64,000 bases of DNA from assembly GCA_037127315.1 (NCBI GenBank), contig JBBBDQ010000750.1, positions 5,098,501-5,162,500 on the forward strand. The letters run 5' to 3'. Under the pieces are notes generated by a model. That model did not search any database. It saw only the letters and a program-made list of their open reading frames with translations, and was not told where the DNA came from. Positions within the stretch are counted from its first letter, which is position 1. Each line of letters starts with the position of its first letter. Positions 1 through 9,503 of the stretch are shown piece after piece. This DNA is from Ascarosepion bandense. Its lineage: Eukaryota > Mollusca > Cephalopoda > Sepiida > Sepiidae. The translations under genes were made by a program, and so were the position numbers.

Positions 1-61
1 CGTGCACTCTTAAAAAAGTAAATTACTACAAGCAGTGGACTACTAGCCTATTAGTTTCTAC

Positions 62-63
62 TA

Positions 64-123
<60 letters not shown>
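62..123. repeat. (CT)n followed by (AT)n microsatellite
   Basis: About 40 bp of CT dinucleotides runs directly into about 20 bp of AT dinucleotides. This is a compound simple repeat with no coding signal. Confidence 0.95.
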
Positions 124-343
124 GTGTATGTGTGTAGGTATGTCTGTGTATCTGAGAGTCTCTGTGTTTTTTGAACAAGTTCAAATTAACTCTCTTATAG
201 TTTTGCCGTTATAGTGATGACAAATTTTTCTACACTTATAACCAGCTGTAGTCTAAGTGTTGATCATTTATACGGAATAGTCAGGTAGTTAATTTAGTAT
301 TAAATAATTCCAAACTCTGGTAACTTTGAGCAACTATATAACT

Positions 344-705
344 CTTCTTCTTCTTCTTCTTCTTCTTCTTCTTTTTCTTCTTCTTCTATGTGTCGCGTCC
401 CTTCAGGACATGGGTGATATTGGTTCGTCAACTTTTCCTATCTCTTGTGGTCTTTAGCAGTTTTTCGCATTTTACTAAGCCTCTTGTCCGCAAGTCTCAC
501 CATCCATGCAGACAATCTAGTCAGGTGTCCCGCTTCCTTCCTCTATCTCTCTTACCCTCAATACGCCTTGTGAGGTTTATGCTCTCCAATCTAACCTTCT
601 TCGTCATTTGTTCAAGAAATTTCAGCTGTCCTGTTCAATATATGTGATTTTTGTTGCCATATTCTTGAAGACGGCCTTGTTGCTTACCCGCTCCGTCCAT
701 GGTAT
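344..705 (-). mobile_element. RTE-like non-LTR retrotransposon, 3' end with (GAA)n tail
   Basis: Read on the minus strand, the segment carries the C-terminal end of the same reverse-transcriptase polyprotein seen at 17464-18366 and 22520-23072. Frameshifted words include an IEGKRDRGR-like stretch and a final TRDRKSWRTNITHVLKG. The minus-strand end runs into the TTC/GAA simple repeat at 344-386, as the other copies end in ACATAGAAGAAG. The microsatellite is therefore best read as the element's 3' tail. The element is strongly 5'-truncated and not functional. Clade assignment (RTE-like) is by resemblance only. Confidence 0.6.
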
Positions 706-976
706 TTTTCAGTTGCCTACTGTAACTTGTTGGATGCCGGGTCATGTAATAAAAGAAATTGCATAGAAACAACCCTTCTTTTATGCAAGTTTCGTTAAAA
801 ATGACTGACTAGGAATGTAAGAAGCAAAGTAATACTACAACTTTCAGGAAAAGCCTTTTTTTACCACAAATATATTCCATTTAGAAAAAAGGTTTTTTAA
901 AAAAATTATAAGATCCCATGAAAAATTTTATTAAAAGATTAACCAAAGCACCTTGTCTGTCATGTTTAATAATACT

Positions 977-980
<4 letters not shown>
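706..980. other. AT-rich sequence; short dispersed repeat at about 890-980
   Basis: No gene seen. The stretch around 925-978, with the phrase CACCTTGTCTGTCAT, recurs in diverged form at about 33825-33880, so at least this part is an old dispersed repeat. Confidence 0.4.

Positions 981-1009
<29 letters not shown>
981..1009. repeat. (TA)n microsatellite
   Basis: About 29 bp of uninterrupted TA dinucleotides. Confidence 0.95.
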
Positions 1010-1013
<4 letters not shown>

Positions 1014-1349
1014 ACCTCAGTACAAGAAATACTTCCCGTCATGTATGTGAATATCAGTTATGCATAACACTGTGTTCCCCAAACTTTCCTCTACCTGGAA
1101 AGTAACCCGACTTTATCATCAGATACTCGTTAAAAAGTCTAAATTTCTAAGCTTCTCAATTATGTCGAATACACACCTGCCTGAATGTGCAGTCTCATAC
1201 CGAGTGTTGATGTAGAAGGTACCTTCCGCCACATTCCGGTGGCGATTGTTTATGTTGAGAGCGAGTCGGGGTCAGTAGAAAGGGCCGATACATATTTTTC
1301 GACAATAACAGTGTATAATGATTGCCGTTATGATAATATGTCAGATTAT
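1010..1349. other. No recognisable feature
   Basis: Mixed-composition sequence. A short open frame at 1185-1385 has no recognisable motif and runs into the LINE fragment that follows; I take it as chance. Confidence 0.4.
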
Positions 1350-1806
1350 TCATTTTTTCCTTCTTCACGGTTTCTGCTCCAATGAACTTAGATCACTGGT
1401 GCCCCCTAGTTATGAATTTACATCAGCTACTAGATTAGCAACTAGGTCCCACTCTTTTACAGTGAAACCGATGAAATGTAACCGCAATTTCTACTCTAAC
1501 AGCTTCTTTTCACGCACTTCCCACCTGTGGAATTCTTCCATATACTTGCTTCCCCGACAGCTACAATCTCCAGAAATTTAAATGTAAGGTCAATAGACAT
1601 CTTCTATCTCACTAACTCGCATCCATTCTCTCAAGCTCTTTTTGCATCGACTCCACCCACATCCTCGGTATCCTCATCCATCTATTACGCTCCTGCTGAC
1701 ATTTCCTATAACTAACCCCTCTTTCTCATCATTTTCCCCTATGTAATCCCCTTCGCAATAGTGGCAGTAGAATGCCTTGCTTGGGGTGAGATGATTAAAA
1801 AAAATA
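1350..1806 (+). mobile_element. Jockey/CR1-like LINE, C-terminal and 3' UTR fragment
   Basis: Encodes, over two frames, the last part of a non-LTR retrotransposon polyprotein: FLHGFCSNELRSLVPPSYEF, then a RATRLATRSHSFTVK-like stretch and FSRTSHLWNS. These match the C-terminus of the longer minus-strand copy at 11749-12468. The segment ends with the family's 3' signature, TGCCTTGCTTGGGGTGAGAT then GATTAAAAAAAA, at about 1770-1803. It is 5'-truncated, as LINE copies usually are, and carries a frameshift near 1550. Confidence 0.8.
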
Positions 1807-2165
1807 TATTTATTTTTTTTCATGAAAATTCTTTACTGTGTTTATGTAGAAGCTTATGTTTGCCATTAGACATAATTTAAAACTTTATATCTAGATTGGA
1901 GGAACATAATGTCAGTATTTTGATGAGTGAAAGTTGCGCTACGGCTGTGCTCGGTTTGCGTTATACGTGTATAAAGTTTTTTTTTGCTTCGAAATGCCAC
2001 ACAGCTTTTCCGTCGTAACTATTTGTATGTTAAAGGAGATGCTTTTAGCTTCCTTAAAAAAATGAGTGGTTTATCTCAAATAGATCATGACGACAAACTT
2101 TAAACACGATTTTTTCGTTTTTTTTAAAAATATTACAGCGGTAAGTACCTTCCAATTCCAAACTC

Positions 2166-2169
<4 letters not shown>
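1807..2169. other. AT-rich spacer, no feature seen
   Basis: I see no gene, RNA or repeat match elsewhere in the window. Confidence 0.4.

Positions 2170-2201
<32 letters not shown>
2170..2201. repeat. (AT)n microsatellite
   Basis: About 32 bp of AT dinucleotides immediately before the hammerhead hairpin. Confidence 0.95.
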
Positions 2202-2204
<3 letters not shown>

Positions 2205-2205
<1 letters not shown>

Positions 2206-2312
2206 GACAGAAAATCTAAGCAAGAGCCAACAACCGACGAGCCAATTTCCCTGACGAGCCGTTAGGCGAAACCGAGGTCGTTTGTTGGCTCTTGATTAAA
2301 TTTTCTGTCTTT
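2205..2312 (+). ncRNA. Hammerhead ribozyme (type I layout) within a long hairpin
   Basis: All hammerhead core elements occur in order. CTGACGA is at 2251-2257, stem II is GCC/GGC around a GTTA loop at 2258-2267, GAAA is at 2268-2271, a minimal helix III follows (C, CGAG loop, G), and the cleavage triplet GTC is at 2277-2279. Stem I is closed by GAGCCAA (2239-2245) with TTGGCTC (2285-2291), leaving five unpaired bases each side next to the core. An alternative, longer outer pairing joins 2205-2233 with 2282-2312. A one-base-pair helix III is weak, and ribozymes of this shape are known to work better as dimers. Hammerheads are known in Penelope-like elements and retrozymes. The host element here is not identified. 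Activity is inferred, not shown. Confidence 0.75.
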
Positions 2313-2548
2313 GTTTGCTCTACTTTGGTATTGAGCGCTTTAGTGTTAGGGGTCTTGGGTTTTTTTCTTTCTTACAAGTGCTTGACATTTTGTTCATGTA
2401 CTTCGTTTGTTTCTTTTTTTGCTTCCCCTTATTTTCCCTCCGAGTTTGTTCGTTGGTATATTCAAGACGATTTAAATTATAGCTTGATTAATACTAGATT
2501 TCGTAGAGTTAGTTCTCTTACTATTGTATTGTTGTTGCTATAGTTAAT

Positions 2549-2552
<4 letters not shown>
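2313..2552. other. Unassigned sequence after the hammerhead
   Basis: T-rich on the plus strand. A short open frame at 2292-2543 is a string of hydrophobic residues from T-rich DNA and begins inside the ribozyme hairpin; I do not regard it as a gene. Confidence 0.4.

Positions 2553-2590
<38 letters not shown>
2553..2590. repeat. (AT)n microsatellite
   Basis: About 38 bp of AT dinucleotides. Confidence 0.95.
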
Positions 2591-2592
<2 letters not shown>

Positions 2593-3301
2593 TATATATG
2601 AAGAGTCGAAGATATTATTGAATTTTTTGTCATTTATTTACTTAGCTACCAAATTTCTATCATAGTTATCTCGAGTTATCTCCCTGTTTGGTCAAAAATT
2701 AAGTTCATTGGCAGTGAAACTGGAGTGACCTCTCCCAGCCGTTCCCAATGTCCTCACCTTGTATTCCTTTGGATCGTATCAGTACAGCCAAGAGACCGAC
2801 TACTTACTCTAGACAACGCATAGACTTCATAAACCATTGTCAGTTTAGGAGATGGAGAAAATCTGAATTCAAACTACCTACTGCGTTGTAAGTCTTGCCT
2901 CTTTAATATCTAGGAGGAGGGACGGTTTAAAGTCAACACCCTCTCCGTGCAAAAGGAACCGGCAAGCCATTGCACTATTCTGTCTTGAATGTCACCATGA
3001 GTTTCCACAATTGTGAGAAATAAATAAACGTGAATGCATATCACTGACAAGTTTCAAATACGTTTTCGTCACACTTAACTGCTTTAAAGCGGTTAAGTGC
3101 GAATTTATTTGATTTCGAGTGCGATTTTTTTTATTTTGTTATTTGAGTACGAATTTATTTGACTTCATTCTTCCTTAAAAAGAACAAAATCAAATAATTT
3201 CGCGTCAGAAATTAACGTCTTTTAAAGAAAGCTAATTAAAGAGACCGGCAACTTACTCTGGACAACGCATATTCATATACCATCGTCGGTTTAGGAAATA
3301 G

Positions 3302-3305
<4 letters not shown>
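2591..3305. other. No recognisable feature
   Basis: About 700 bp with no credible open frame, RNA or match elsewhere in the window. A fragment near 2790-2830 (ACCGACTACTTACTCTAGAC) recurs as GACCGGCAACTTACTCTGGA near 3241, so some of it is repeat-derived. Confidence 0.4.

Positions 3306-3344
<39 letters not shown>
3306..3344. repeat. (AT)n microsatellite
   Basis: About 39 bp of AT dinucleotides abutting the 3' end of the SINE that follows. Confidence 0.95.
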
Positions 3345-3347
<3 letters not shown>

Positions 3348-3673
3348 GGTATCACCCCCAGCAAGGCGGTAACGCCACTGATGTGCAGTGGGCTACGTAA
3401 TAGTGAAAAGATTGGAAAAGAGAAAGCCGGAAACCACATCCTAAACAGGGAACAAGAGATGGGCCTCTTACCTGTACAATAGACGTGGGTGGAGCGTGAA
3501 CCGGGCGATAGATAGATCTATCTACTCCAATTGAAAAAAAAACAAAGTGAGAAGATTTGAAAAAAGAAAGCCGGAAACCACATCCTAAACAGGGAACAAG
3601 GGATGGGCCTCTTAACCTGTTCAATAGACGTGGGTGGAGTGTGAACCGGGCAATAGATAGATTTATCTACTCC

Positions 3674-3677
<4 letters not shown>
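3345..3677 (-). mobile_element. Dimeric SINE-like repeat sharing a LINE 3' tail (family C)
   Basis: Two head-to-tail units with a spacing of about 144 bp. Each holds the conserved blocks ATTGGAGTAGAT, CGGTTCACGCTCCACCCACG and GTTTAGGATGTGGTTTCCGG on the minus strand. The 3' end on the minus strand is GCCTTGCTGGGGGTGAT, like the end of the Jockey/CR1-like LINE. Other copies are at 26236-26424, 38205-38545 and 58842-59147. No pol III box is obvious, so it may instead be an internally deleted LINE 3' UTR. Confidence 0.7.
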
Positions 3678-3711
<34 letters not shown>

Positions 3712-3791
3712 ATGAATTAATAAATTTATTTTTTAATCCAACATATTTTTAATTCTTCAAACGTAATTTTGAAGAAATACGTATATTTAAG

Positions 3792-3833
<42 letters not shown>
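3678..3833. repeat. Two (AT)n microsatellites with 90 bp between
   Basis: TA tracts at about 3678-3705 and 3796-3833. Confidence 0.95.
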
Positions 3834-3835
<2 letters not shown>

Positions 3836-3939
3836 GGTGTAGATATAGAAGAATCCAAAGGAGTGTCCTGTACATACAGTGGTAGGATAACTCTCTAAGG
3901 GAGCTCTAAATATATATGTATATAAATATATATAGAACA

Positions 3940-4330
3940 AATATAAGAAAAATTAAGGCAGATCCGTTATTTCATGGTAAATTGGAAGTTTAGGCTTATT
4001 TCAGGTGAACCATCATCAGCTTCCGTCTTTATTGTACAAAGGATTTTACACGAATGAAATTCACAAAGACCTAAAAAAAAAACGAATAAAAATAACGGTC
4101 GCTCCCTTAAAAGAGAAAATTTAAGAAAAAATACATCATTACATCAGTTCGGCGAACACGCACATATCCATACATAAGCATATATATATATACACAACAT
4201 ATAATCAAAGAACACGCGTAAGAGCTGATGTCAACAAAAATCCAAAGATACATTCAGCCTGTCACTTAAACTGCTGACTCGTAGATTTGAAACATAAAGA
4301 AAATGGGTTAGGTGTGTATGAAAATGGGTT

Positions 4331-4379
<49 letters not shown>

Positions 4380-4782
4380 AGAGAGCGAGAGAGAGAGAGA
4401 GCGTTAAAAAGAAAGCGTAAACGAAAAGGGAAAAAGAAGAAAGAAGAGAGGCATAAATTTAAAATAGAAAGAAAAGATGATAGGAGAATGAAAATAAAAA
4501 ATAAATAAATATTATGTATTAACGGTGAAAGGCTAAGAAATGGGAGTCTAAAAAAATTAAAAATATATTTAAAAGAGATAATAGATAATCTGCTGTGATC
4601 ACAAAATCATCACACCATTATATCATCAAAATTATACTAATTATACAATTAACAAAACAAATATAATACAATATAAAATTAAAAAATTAAAATTTAGTTG
4701 TTTAAACTTAATTATTTAGTTTAAAAATAAATTTACGTGTTCTTTGATTATATGTTGCGTATATATATATGCTTATGTATGA

Positions 4783-4826
<44 letters not shown>

Positions 4827-5030
4827 TCGCCGAACCGATGTAATGATGTCTTTTTTCTTCAATTTTCTCTTTTATGGGAGTGACCTTTATTTTTATTGTT
4901 TTTTTAGGTCTTTGTGAATTTAATTTGTGTAAAATCCTTTGTGCAATAAAGACGGAAGCTGATGATGGTTAGCCTGAAATAGGCCAATATTTCTGATTTA
5001 TCATGAAATAACGTATCTGTCTTAATTTTT

Positions 5031-5036
<6 letters not shown>
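3940..5036. mobile_element. Foldback element with about 280-bp inverted arms
   Basis: The arm at about 3940-4216 is the reverse complement of about 4737-5036. Shared landmarks are AAGAAAAATTAAGGCAGATC against GATCTGTCTTAATTTTTCTT-like sequence, CATCATCAGCTTCCGTCTTT against AAAGACGGAAGCTGATGATG, and TATAATCAAAGAACACG against CGTGTTCTTTGATTATA. The arms have diverged by point changes and a (GT)n expansion in the right arm (4789-4824). The 520-bp centre is AT-rich and holds (GT)n and (GA)n tracts. It has no transposase, so it is non-autonomous, or two copies of one repeat landed in opposite orientation. Confidence 0.75.
4336..4402. repeat. (GT)n then (GA)n microsatellite
   Basis: About 38 bp of GT followed by about 20 bp of GA inside the foldback element. 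The open frame over it is a low-complexity artefact. Confidence 0.95.

Positions 5037-5070
<34 letters not shown>
5035..5070. repeat. (TA)n microsatellite
   Basis: About 36 bp of TA at the right edge of the foldback element. Confidence 0.95.
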
Positions 5071-5076
<6 letters not shown>

Positions 5077-5084
5077 TTTGTTTC

Positions 5085-5181
5085 ATAATTAAAATTAATA
5101 TAGTTTATATTGCAACACCCAGATATTTCTATGTTTCAAGATTTTTACCTCGTCATCAGGCAACGTTAGCTCATTGTTGTA

Positions 5182-5224
<43 letters not shown>

Positions 5225-5400
5225 AATTTAATCATAATACAATACCTGAAAAATATTAAAAAATGATGCTTTATGTAACAGAGAAAATATTTCACTGTCT
5301 GACGAGGTGCTAATAAGATATCAACGAAAGACAACGACTTTGTGTTGCAGTAAACTATGTCTTTATTATAAACTTACAATAAAGATATTACTATATATAA
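5085..5400. repeat. Two opposed copies of a short repeat around (ATCT)n
   Basis: The phrase TGTTGCAGTAAACTATG at about 5344-5361 on the plus strand is echoed as TGTTGCAATATAAACTAT on the minus strand near 5095-5117. Both are preceded by CTGATGA or CTGACGA and a later GAAA or GAAAC. Between them lies an (ATCT)n tract at 5180-5223. This looks like the ends of one decayed retroelement family in opposite orientation. Confidence 0.4.
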
Positions 5401-5508
5401 TGCTCTACTAAGTATCGAGCTCTCTAAAAATCACTACAAGCAGTGGACTGCTAACCTATTAGTTATATTACTTCGAATATATAAATATGTCTGATTAAAT
5501 AAATTGCA

Positions 5509-5513
<5 letters not shown>

Positions 5514-5571
<58 letters not shown>
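5514..5571. repeat. (TA)n microsatellite
   Basis: About 58 bp of nearly pure TA. Confidence 0.95.
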
Positions 5572-5573
<2 letters not shown>

Positions 5574-5645
5574 CGAATATATATATATTGCGAATATATG
5601 TGCGTATGTAAAGAGAGGCCTAGGAGAAAAATGTTACTACGAAGC

Positions 5646-5646
<1 letters not shown>

Positions 5647-5710
<64 letters not shown>

Positions 5711-5711
5711 G
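5647..5711. repeat. (GATA)n microsatellite
   Basis: About 16 tandem GATA tetranucleotides. Confidence 0.95.
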
Positions 5712-5930
5712 GAACGGTTGTCTCTGTAAATAACTGTGAGTCCGTATTGGCTTAAAGCTGCACCAGGAATTGAACAACTGATCTAGGTTCCCCAGTTCTA
5801 TTTTCTGGATTATAAGCTCTCACTTTCAATAAAGGATCAACTGAATTAGACATTGGACGCCTATTTATATCGATTCTAGGGATTCTCTTTGATAACTCAT
5901 CGACTTATAAAGGAGATAATTATTGACATA
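5712..5930. other. No recognisable feature
   Basis: Mixed sequence between the GATA array and the polypurine tract. Confidence 0.4.
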
Positions 5931-6261
5931 GGAACAGAGAAGCGAAAAGAGACGCAGTAGTAGAAGACCGAAAGTTGAGAGAATATAGTGGGGTGATGAC
6001 AAGAAGAAGAAGAAATAAAAGGGAAGGTGAAGGAGTAGAAAAAGAAAAAGAGGAGAAGAAGAAAAGGAGAAGAAGAAGAAGAAAAGATGAGGTGGAGGGG
6101 CAGAGAAGAAGAGGGGGAGGAGAAGTAAAAGAAGAATAGGAGGGGAAAAGAAGAGGAAGCCAAGAAGAAGAAGAAGAAAAGAAGAAGACGAAGAAGTGGA
6201 GGAGGAGGAGAAGTAGAAGAAGAAAGAGAAGAAGAAGAAAAGATTAAGGAGGAGGAGGAGG

Positions 6262-6292
<31 letters not shown>

Positions 6293-7070
6293 ATCTAATC
6301 CCAATTTACTTAAAAGAGGAAAATATAAATAAAGAAACAAGGAAAGATACAGATAGAATCTAAGTTAATTAAAAGTGGGAGGTAAGATGAATAAATTAGA
6401 TTAGAGTAAGAAAATACGTAAATCAGAGAGCACACACACACACACGCACATATATATATATATATATATATATGTGCGTGTGTGCGTGTCTGTATTATGT
6501 TTTAAGACCAATAATTCAGACACAAGGGTTGGTCTAGAACTACAGCTGAAAGTTGTTGTGCGACTGAATGGTACGATTGACATCAGTGTTTAATCAAAAA
6601 GATGAAAGAACTGATGAAAACAAAGGCGAAAGTTACCGTCGCAGAGAAAGATGAATAAAAAGATGAAGGGAAATGGGTGAAAAAAAAATGAAGGAAAAAT
6701 TTGAAAAATGAAAGAAAACTAAAAAATGAAGGAAAAACAATAAATGAAGAGAAAAATATAAAAATAAAGGAAAAAAAGAAAGAAAAATTGAAAAATTAAT
6801 GAAAAGTTGAAAGAGGGAAAAAACAGAAAATTAAGGGAAAAGAAGGAAAACTAAGAAAATAAAAATGAAGAAAAATATCAAGGAAGAAGTGAAAAATTAA
6901 CGAGAAAGAGAAAAATAAAAGAAAACATGATAAAAAGAAAAAAAAAGGAAAAATTTAGGTAAAAAAGATGGAAAATGAAGGAATAAATGAAGGAAAAAGT
7001 GATAAATAAAGAACTAAAATGAAGAAGTGAAGGCAAAATGATAAAGGAAAAACCTAATAGAAATTGAAAT
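5930..7070. repeat. Long polypurine tract (GAA-rich, then GAAAA-rich)
   Basis: For over 1 kb the plus strand is overwhelmingly A and G. It is first GAA/GAG/GGA blocks (5990-6300), then AAAAATGAAGG-like degenerate repeats (6600-7060). A CA/TA/TG compound repeat lies at 6430-6490. The minus-strand open frame at 5897-6340 is a Phe/Ser/Leu low-complexity artefact. Confidence 0.85.
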
Positions 7071-7107
7071 CTTCAAGAAGGATAAAGATGTTAACTATGG
7101 CGGAGTC

Positions 7108-7417
7108 AAAGCGAGGCGTTATAGAAACATGAGGAACTCTTTTCTTCGTTTTCATTCACGGTTCGCTTGGCGTACAACTTTCTTTCGCTCGCGCTGTTCA
7201 CTCATCTGTGTTGTTTGTTGTCAACAGCGAATAACTCGCACACGAAATATCTTTCGCTTTCTCCAATTTCTCTTCGTATCATGTGACCATCTCATCTGTT
7301 CAGCGCATGCCGAACGAAGCACGTGACTGCAGTTCGTCATCGAATTTGATTTTTTTTTTTAAATAAAAGACGTTTCTTCTACGAACGCTATTCTGCTTTC
7401 TATTAAACGCCTCGCCA
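7108..7417. mobile_element. Short TIR-bounded (MITE-like) element
   Basis: GCGAGGCGTTATAGAAA at 7110-7126 faces TTTCTATTAAACGCCTCGC at about 7398-7416 as terminal inverted repeats of about 17 bp with a small indel. The 300-bp interior is richer in CpG than its surroundings and codes for nothing I recognise; the 65-residue open frame at 7129-7326 is probably chance. No clear target duplication is visible. A promoter or 5' exon is an alternative. Confidence 0.45.
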
Positions 7418-7650
7418 ACGTTTTGAGATTTTCCAACTGTTTAACATAGAGCTCTTTTCTACACTGATCTAAAATAAAAAAAAAAGAAAGAAAAGAGTAA
7501 AAATAGCAAACATGGAATTATAAGAGAAACAGAAATAGCAGAAATGGATGAAGTTTCATCGGATAGAAAAAAAATATTAAGTAAAACTGCTGACAACCTT
7601 AAACTTAAAATATTTTATTGCATATAATGCATTTTAATATATCGGATCTA
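7418..7650. other. AT-rich spacer, no feature seen
   Basis: No gene or repeat match recognised. Confidence 0.4.
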
Positions 7651-8496
7651 TTTAACCTATACAGCAAGACAATTTCTGAGAGAAATAACATTTCTGCAAG
7701 GGTTTGTCATCGGCGGCTACAATCTGAACAATATAAGATACGCAGATGATATAGTGCTGATAGCAGACACGTAAAGGAAACTACGAGACCCCCTACAGAA
7801 GGTAGCTAAAGAAAGCGAAAAAAAGAAGGGCTAAACGTAAACCACAAGAAAACAGAACATGGATATCAGTAAAAAGAAGAACCCAAAATGGCAACTGCAG
7901 GCTGGAGATACTAAAATCAAGCTGGGAAGTGTCCTAACAGAGGACAGAAAGTGCATATTGGCATGGTCAAGGATGCATTGCAAAAGCTGATTAGAATATT
8001 GAGAAACAGTAAGATTTCATTGGAAACAAAAAATAAATAAATAAAAGTACTTAACAGTAATGTAATATCTATCTTTCTTTATGGTAGCGAATGCTGGACA
8101 ATCTTCTCGTGGATGAAGGAGGGACTCGAAGCAACAGAAATCTGGTTCTACAGAAGGATACTGAGAATAACATAAACCGAACATGTTAGCAACGACAAGG
8201 CTTTGGAGAGGATGCAAACAAAAAGGAAATTTATATTTAGCATCAGGAAGAAACAACTGAGGTTTCTGGGACACGTAATGAGGAAGGAGTGCTTGGAGAA
8301 TCTAATACCCACAGAACGAACAGAAGGAAAAAAACAGGAGAAAGCAGCGTGTGGCATACTTGAGGGGCTTGAGCAAGTGGATGGCGGAGCAGGGTTTGGG
8401 AGAGATACCAAGAGGAGAAATGTTAAGAACGACAAGTGATAGCAGCAAGGGGAAGTCCATGATCACCTACGTCCTGACGGGACATGACACATAAAA
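7650..8496 (+). pseudogene. RTE-like non-LTR retrotransposon, RT and C-terminal remnant
   Basis: A frameshifted and stop-ridden copy of the RT polyprotein. The catalytic YADD box is readable as IRYADDIVLIADT at about 7732-7770, preceded by GFVIGGYNLNN. Downstream words are ISLETKN, CWTIFSWMKEGLEATEIWFY, RKFIFSIRKKQLRFLGHVMR and the final YVLTGHDT. It ends near 8490 with ACACATAAAAAAG. The order and spacing match 17464-18366. The reverse transcriptase would have copied the element's own RNA; this copy cannot be functional. Confidence 0.7.
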
Positions 8497-9074
8497 AAGA
8501 ATAGGTTTACGCAATTATATAGTCTAATGTGTTTTTTTTTTAGTTCTCATTAAAATGTCTCAAGTACATGCATAACCGAACGTGTAATCTGTTTGTCCTT
8601 CCATGTAACTGATTGTCAAAGCTTTAAATTTTGACTAAATGACGATCGGTCAAATCATGTGCTTGATTTTTAGCTGAAACTTTTAAGTTTGGTTCCTCCA
8701 CTAAATCGCTAAACAACAAAAGGATAAAAAAGGCCACAAACTTAATAAAAACGAAATTTTTCCATCAAAATATTTACATTATTATTAAGAGGAAAGATCA
8801 AAGTATCTGTTAATTATATTTTTAAATTTTTTAATTTTGGTAAAAGGTCTTGTTTTGATTTTAATTAGCAGGTTACCAAATCGTTACGAGAGTTTACAAT
8901 GGAAAACGTAATATTACATAACTCAGTTGTTTTTTTTGGTGACGAACGCATTAATTTGGAGATTCTTGAAAAAGTCAATTTAAATGAAACTTTCAAAACT
9001 TATTCATAAATGAATGAAATTAATTTTGAAATTATTATTGAAAAAATCTTGGTATTTTTTTTACATCTATTACT
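8497..9074. other. AT-rich spacer, no feature seen
   Basis: No credible gene or repeat match. Confidence 0.4.
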
Positions 9075-9376
9075 TGTGGTACAGTGGATATCGGCTCGGA
9101 ACGAGAAGCCGGGGAGCCGAGTCCGAATTTCAGCTGAATCCATTGTATTCACTTACGCGCAAATACTCTTGGGAAAGGTATTAATCCGTCTCTTCCTTCC
9201 AGTTATGGGTTAAATAGCAGGACATATTGGGTTCTATAGCCTTGGTCGGCAACCAGTCTACCACATAAAGCAATGGCAACCTACTGCGGGATAATCTTGT
9301 GCCCAGTCAGTCATGTATCTTTCGAGATATGATCGCCCAAGCGTGTATCACGTATGGCACTTAACTGACTGACTGA
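9075..9376 (+). mobile_element. tRNA-derived SINE (family A), near full length
   Basis: Begins with a tRNA-like head. Box A is TGGTACAGTGG, a perfect TRGYNNARNGG, and box B is close to GWTCRANNC after AGCCGAG. The body runs through CAGTTATGGGTTAAATAGCA, TGGGTTCTATAGCC and CAACCTACTGCGGGATAATC, and ends in GGCACTTAACTGACTGACTG. At least thirteen other copies or parts lie in the window (15548, 29142, 41864, 42375, 46344, 46925, 54958, 57625, 59795, 60083 and fragments). The repeated CTGACTGACTG end looks like the family's 3' tail. Confidence 0.85.
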
Positions 9377-9480
9377 ATGTAATAGAAATATAATTAAAAC
9401 TTCTACTGGGTATAAAGTGGGGGATCAGTCTTATATTGTTAAGAAGTAATAAACTGATCCCCCACTAATTACTACAAAAT
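9377..9480. repeat. Conserved 14-bp-arm hairpin joining two SINE segments
   Basis: AGTGGGGGATCAGT at 9416-9429 pairs perfectly with ACTGATCCCCCACT at 9453-9466 across a 23-base loop. The same block with identical arms occurs at 42203-42253, also directly after a family A SINE. It is part of a mobilised composite rather than a chance palindrome. Confidence 0.75.
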
Positions 9481-9503
9481 AATATAATTCGGCTCTTCAC
9501 TTT

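Noticed and set aside
5290..5365. Hammerhead at CTGACGAGG...GAAAGAC
   Set aside because: The 20 bases between do not form a stem II.
5897..6340. 147-codon minus-strand frame, Phe/Ser/Leu-rich
   Set aside because: It is the pyrimidine strand of the polypurine tract; low complexity only.
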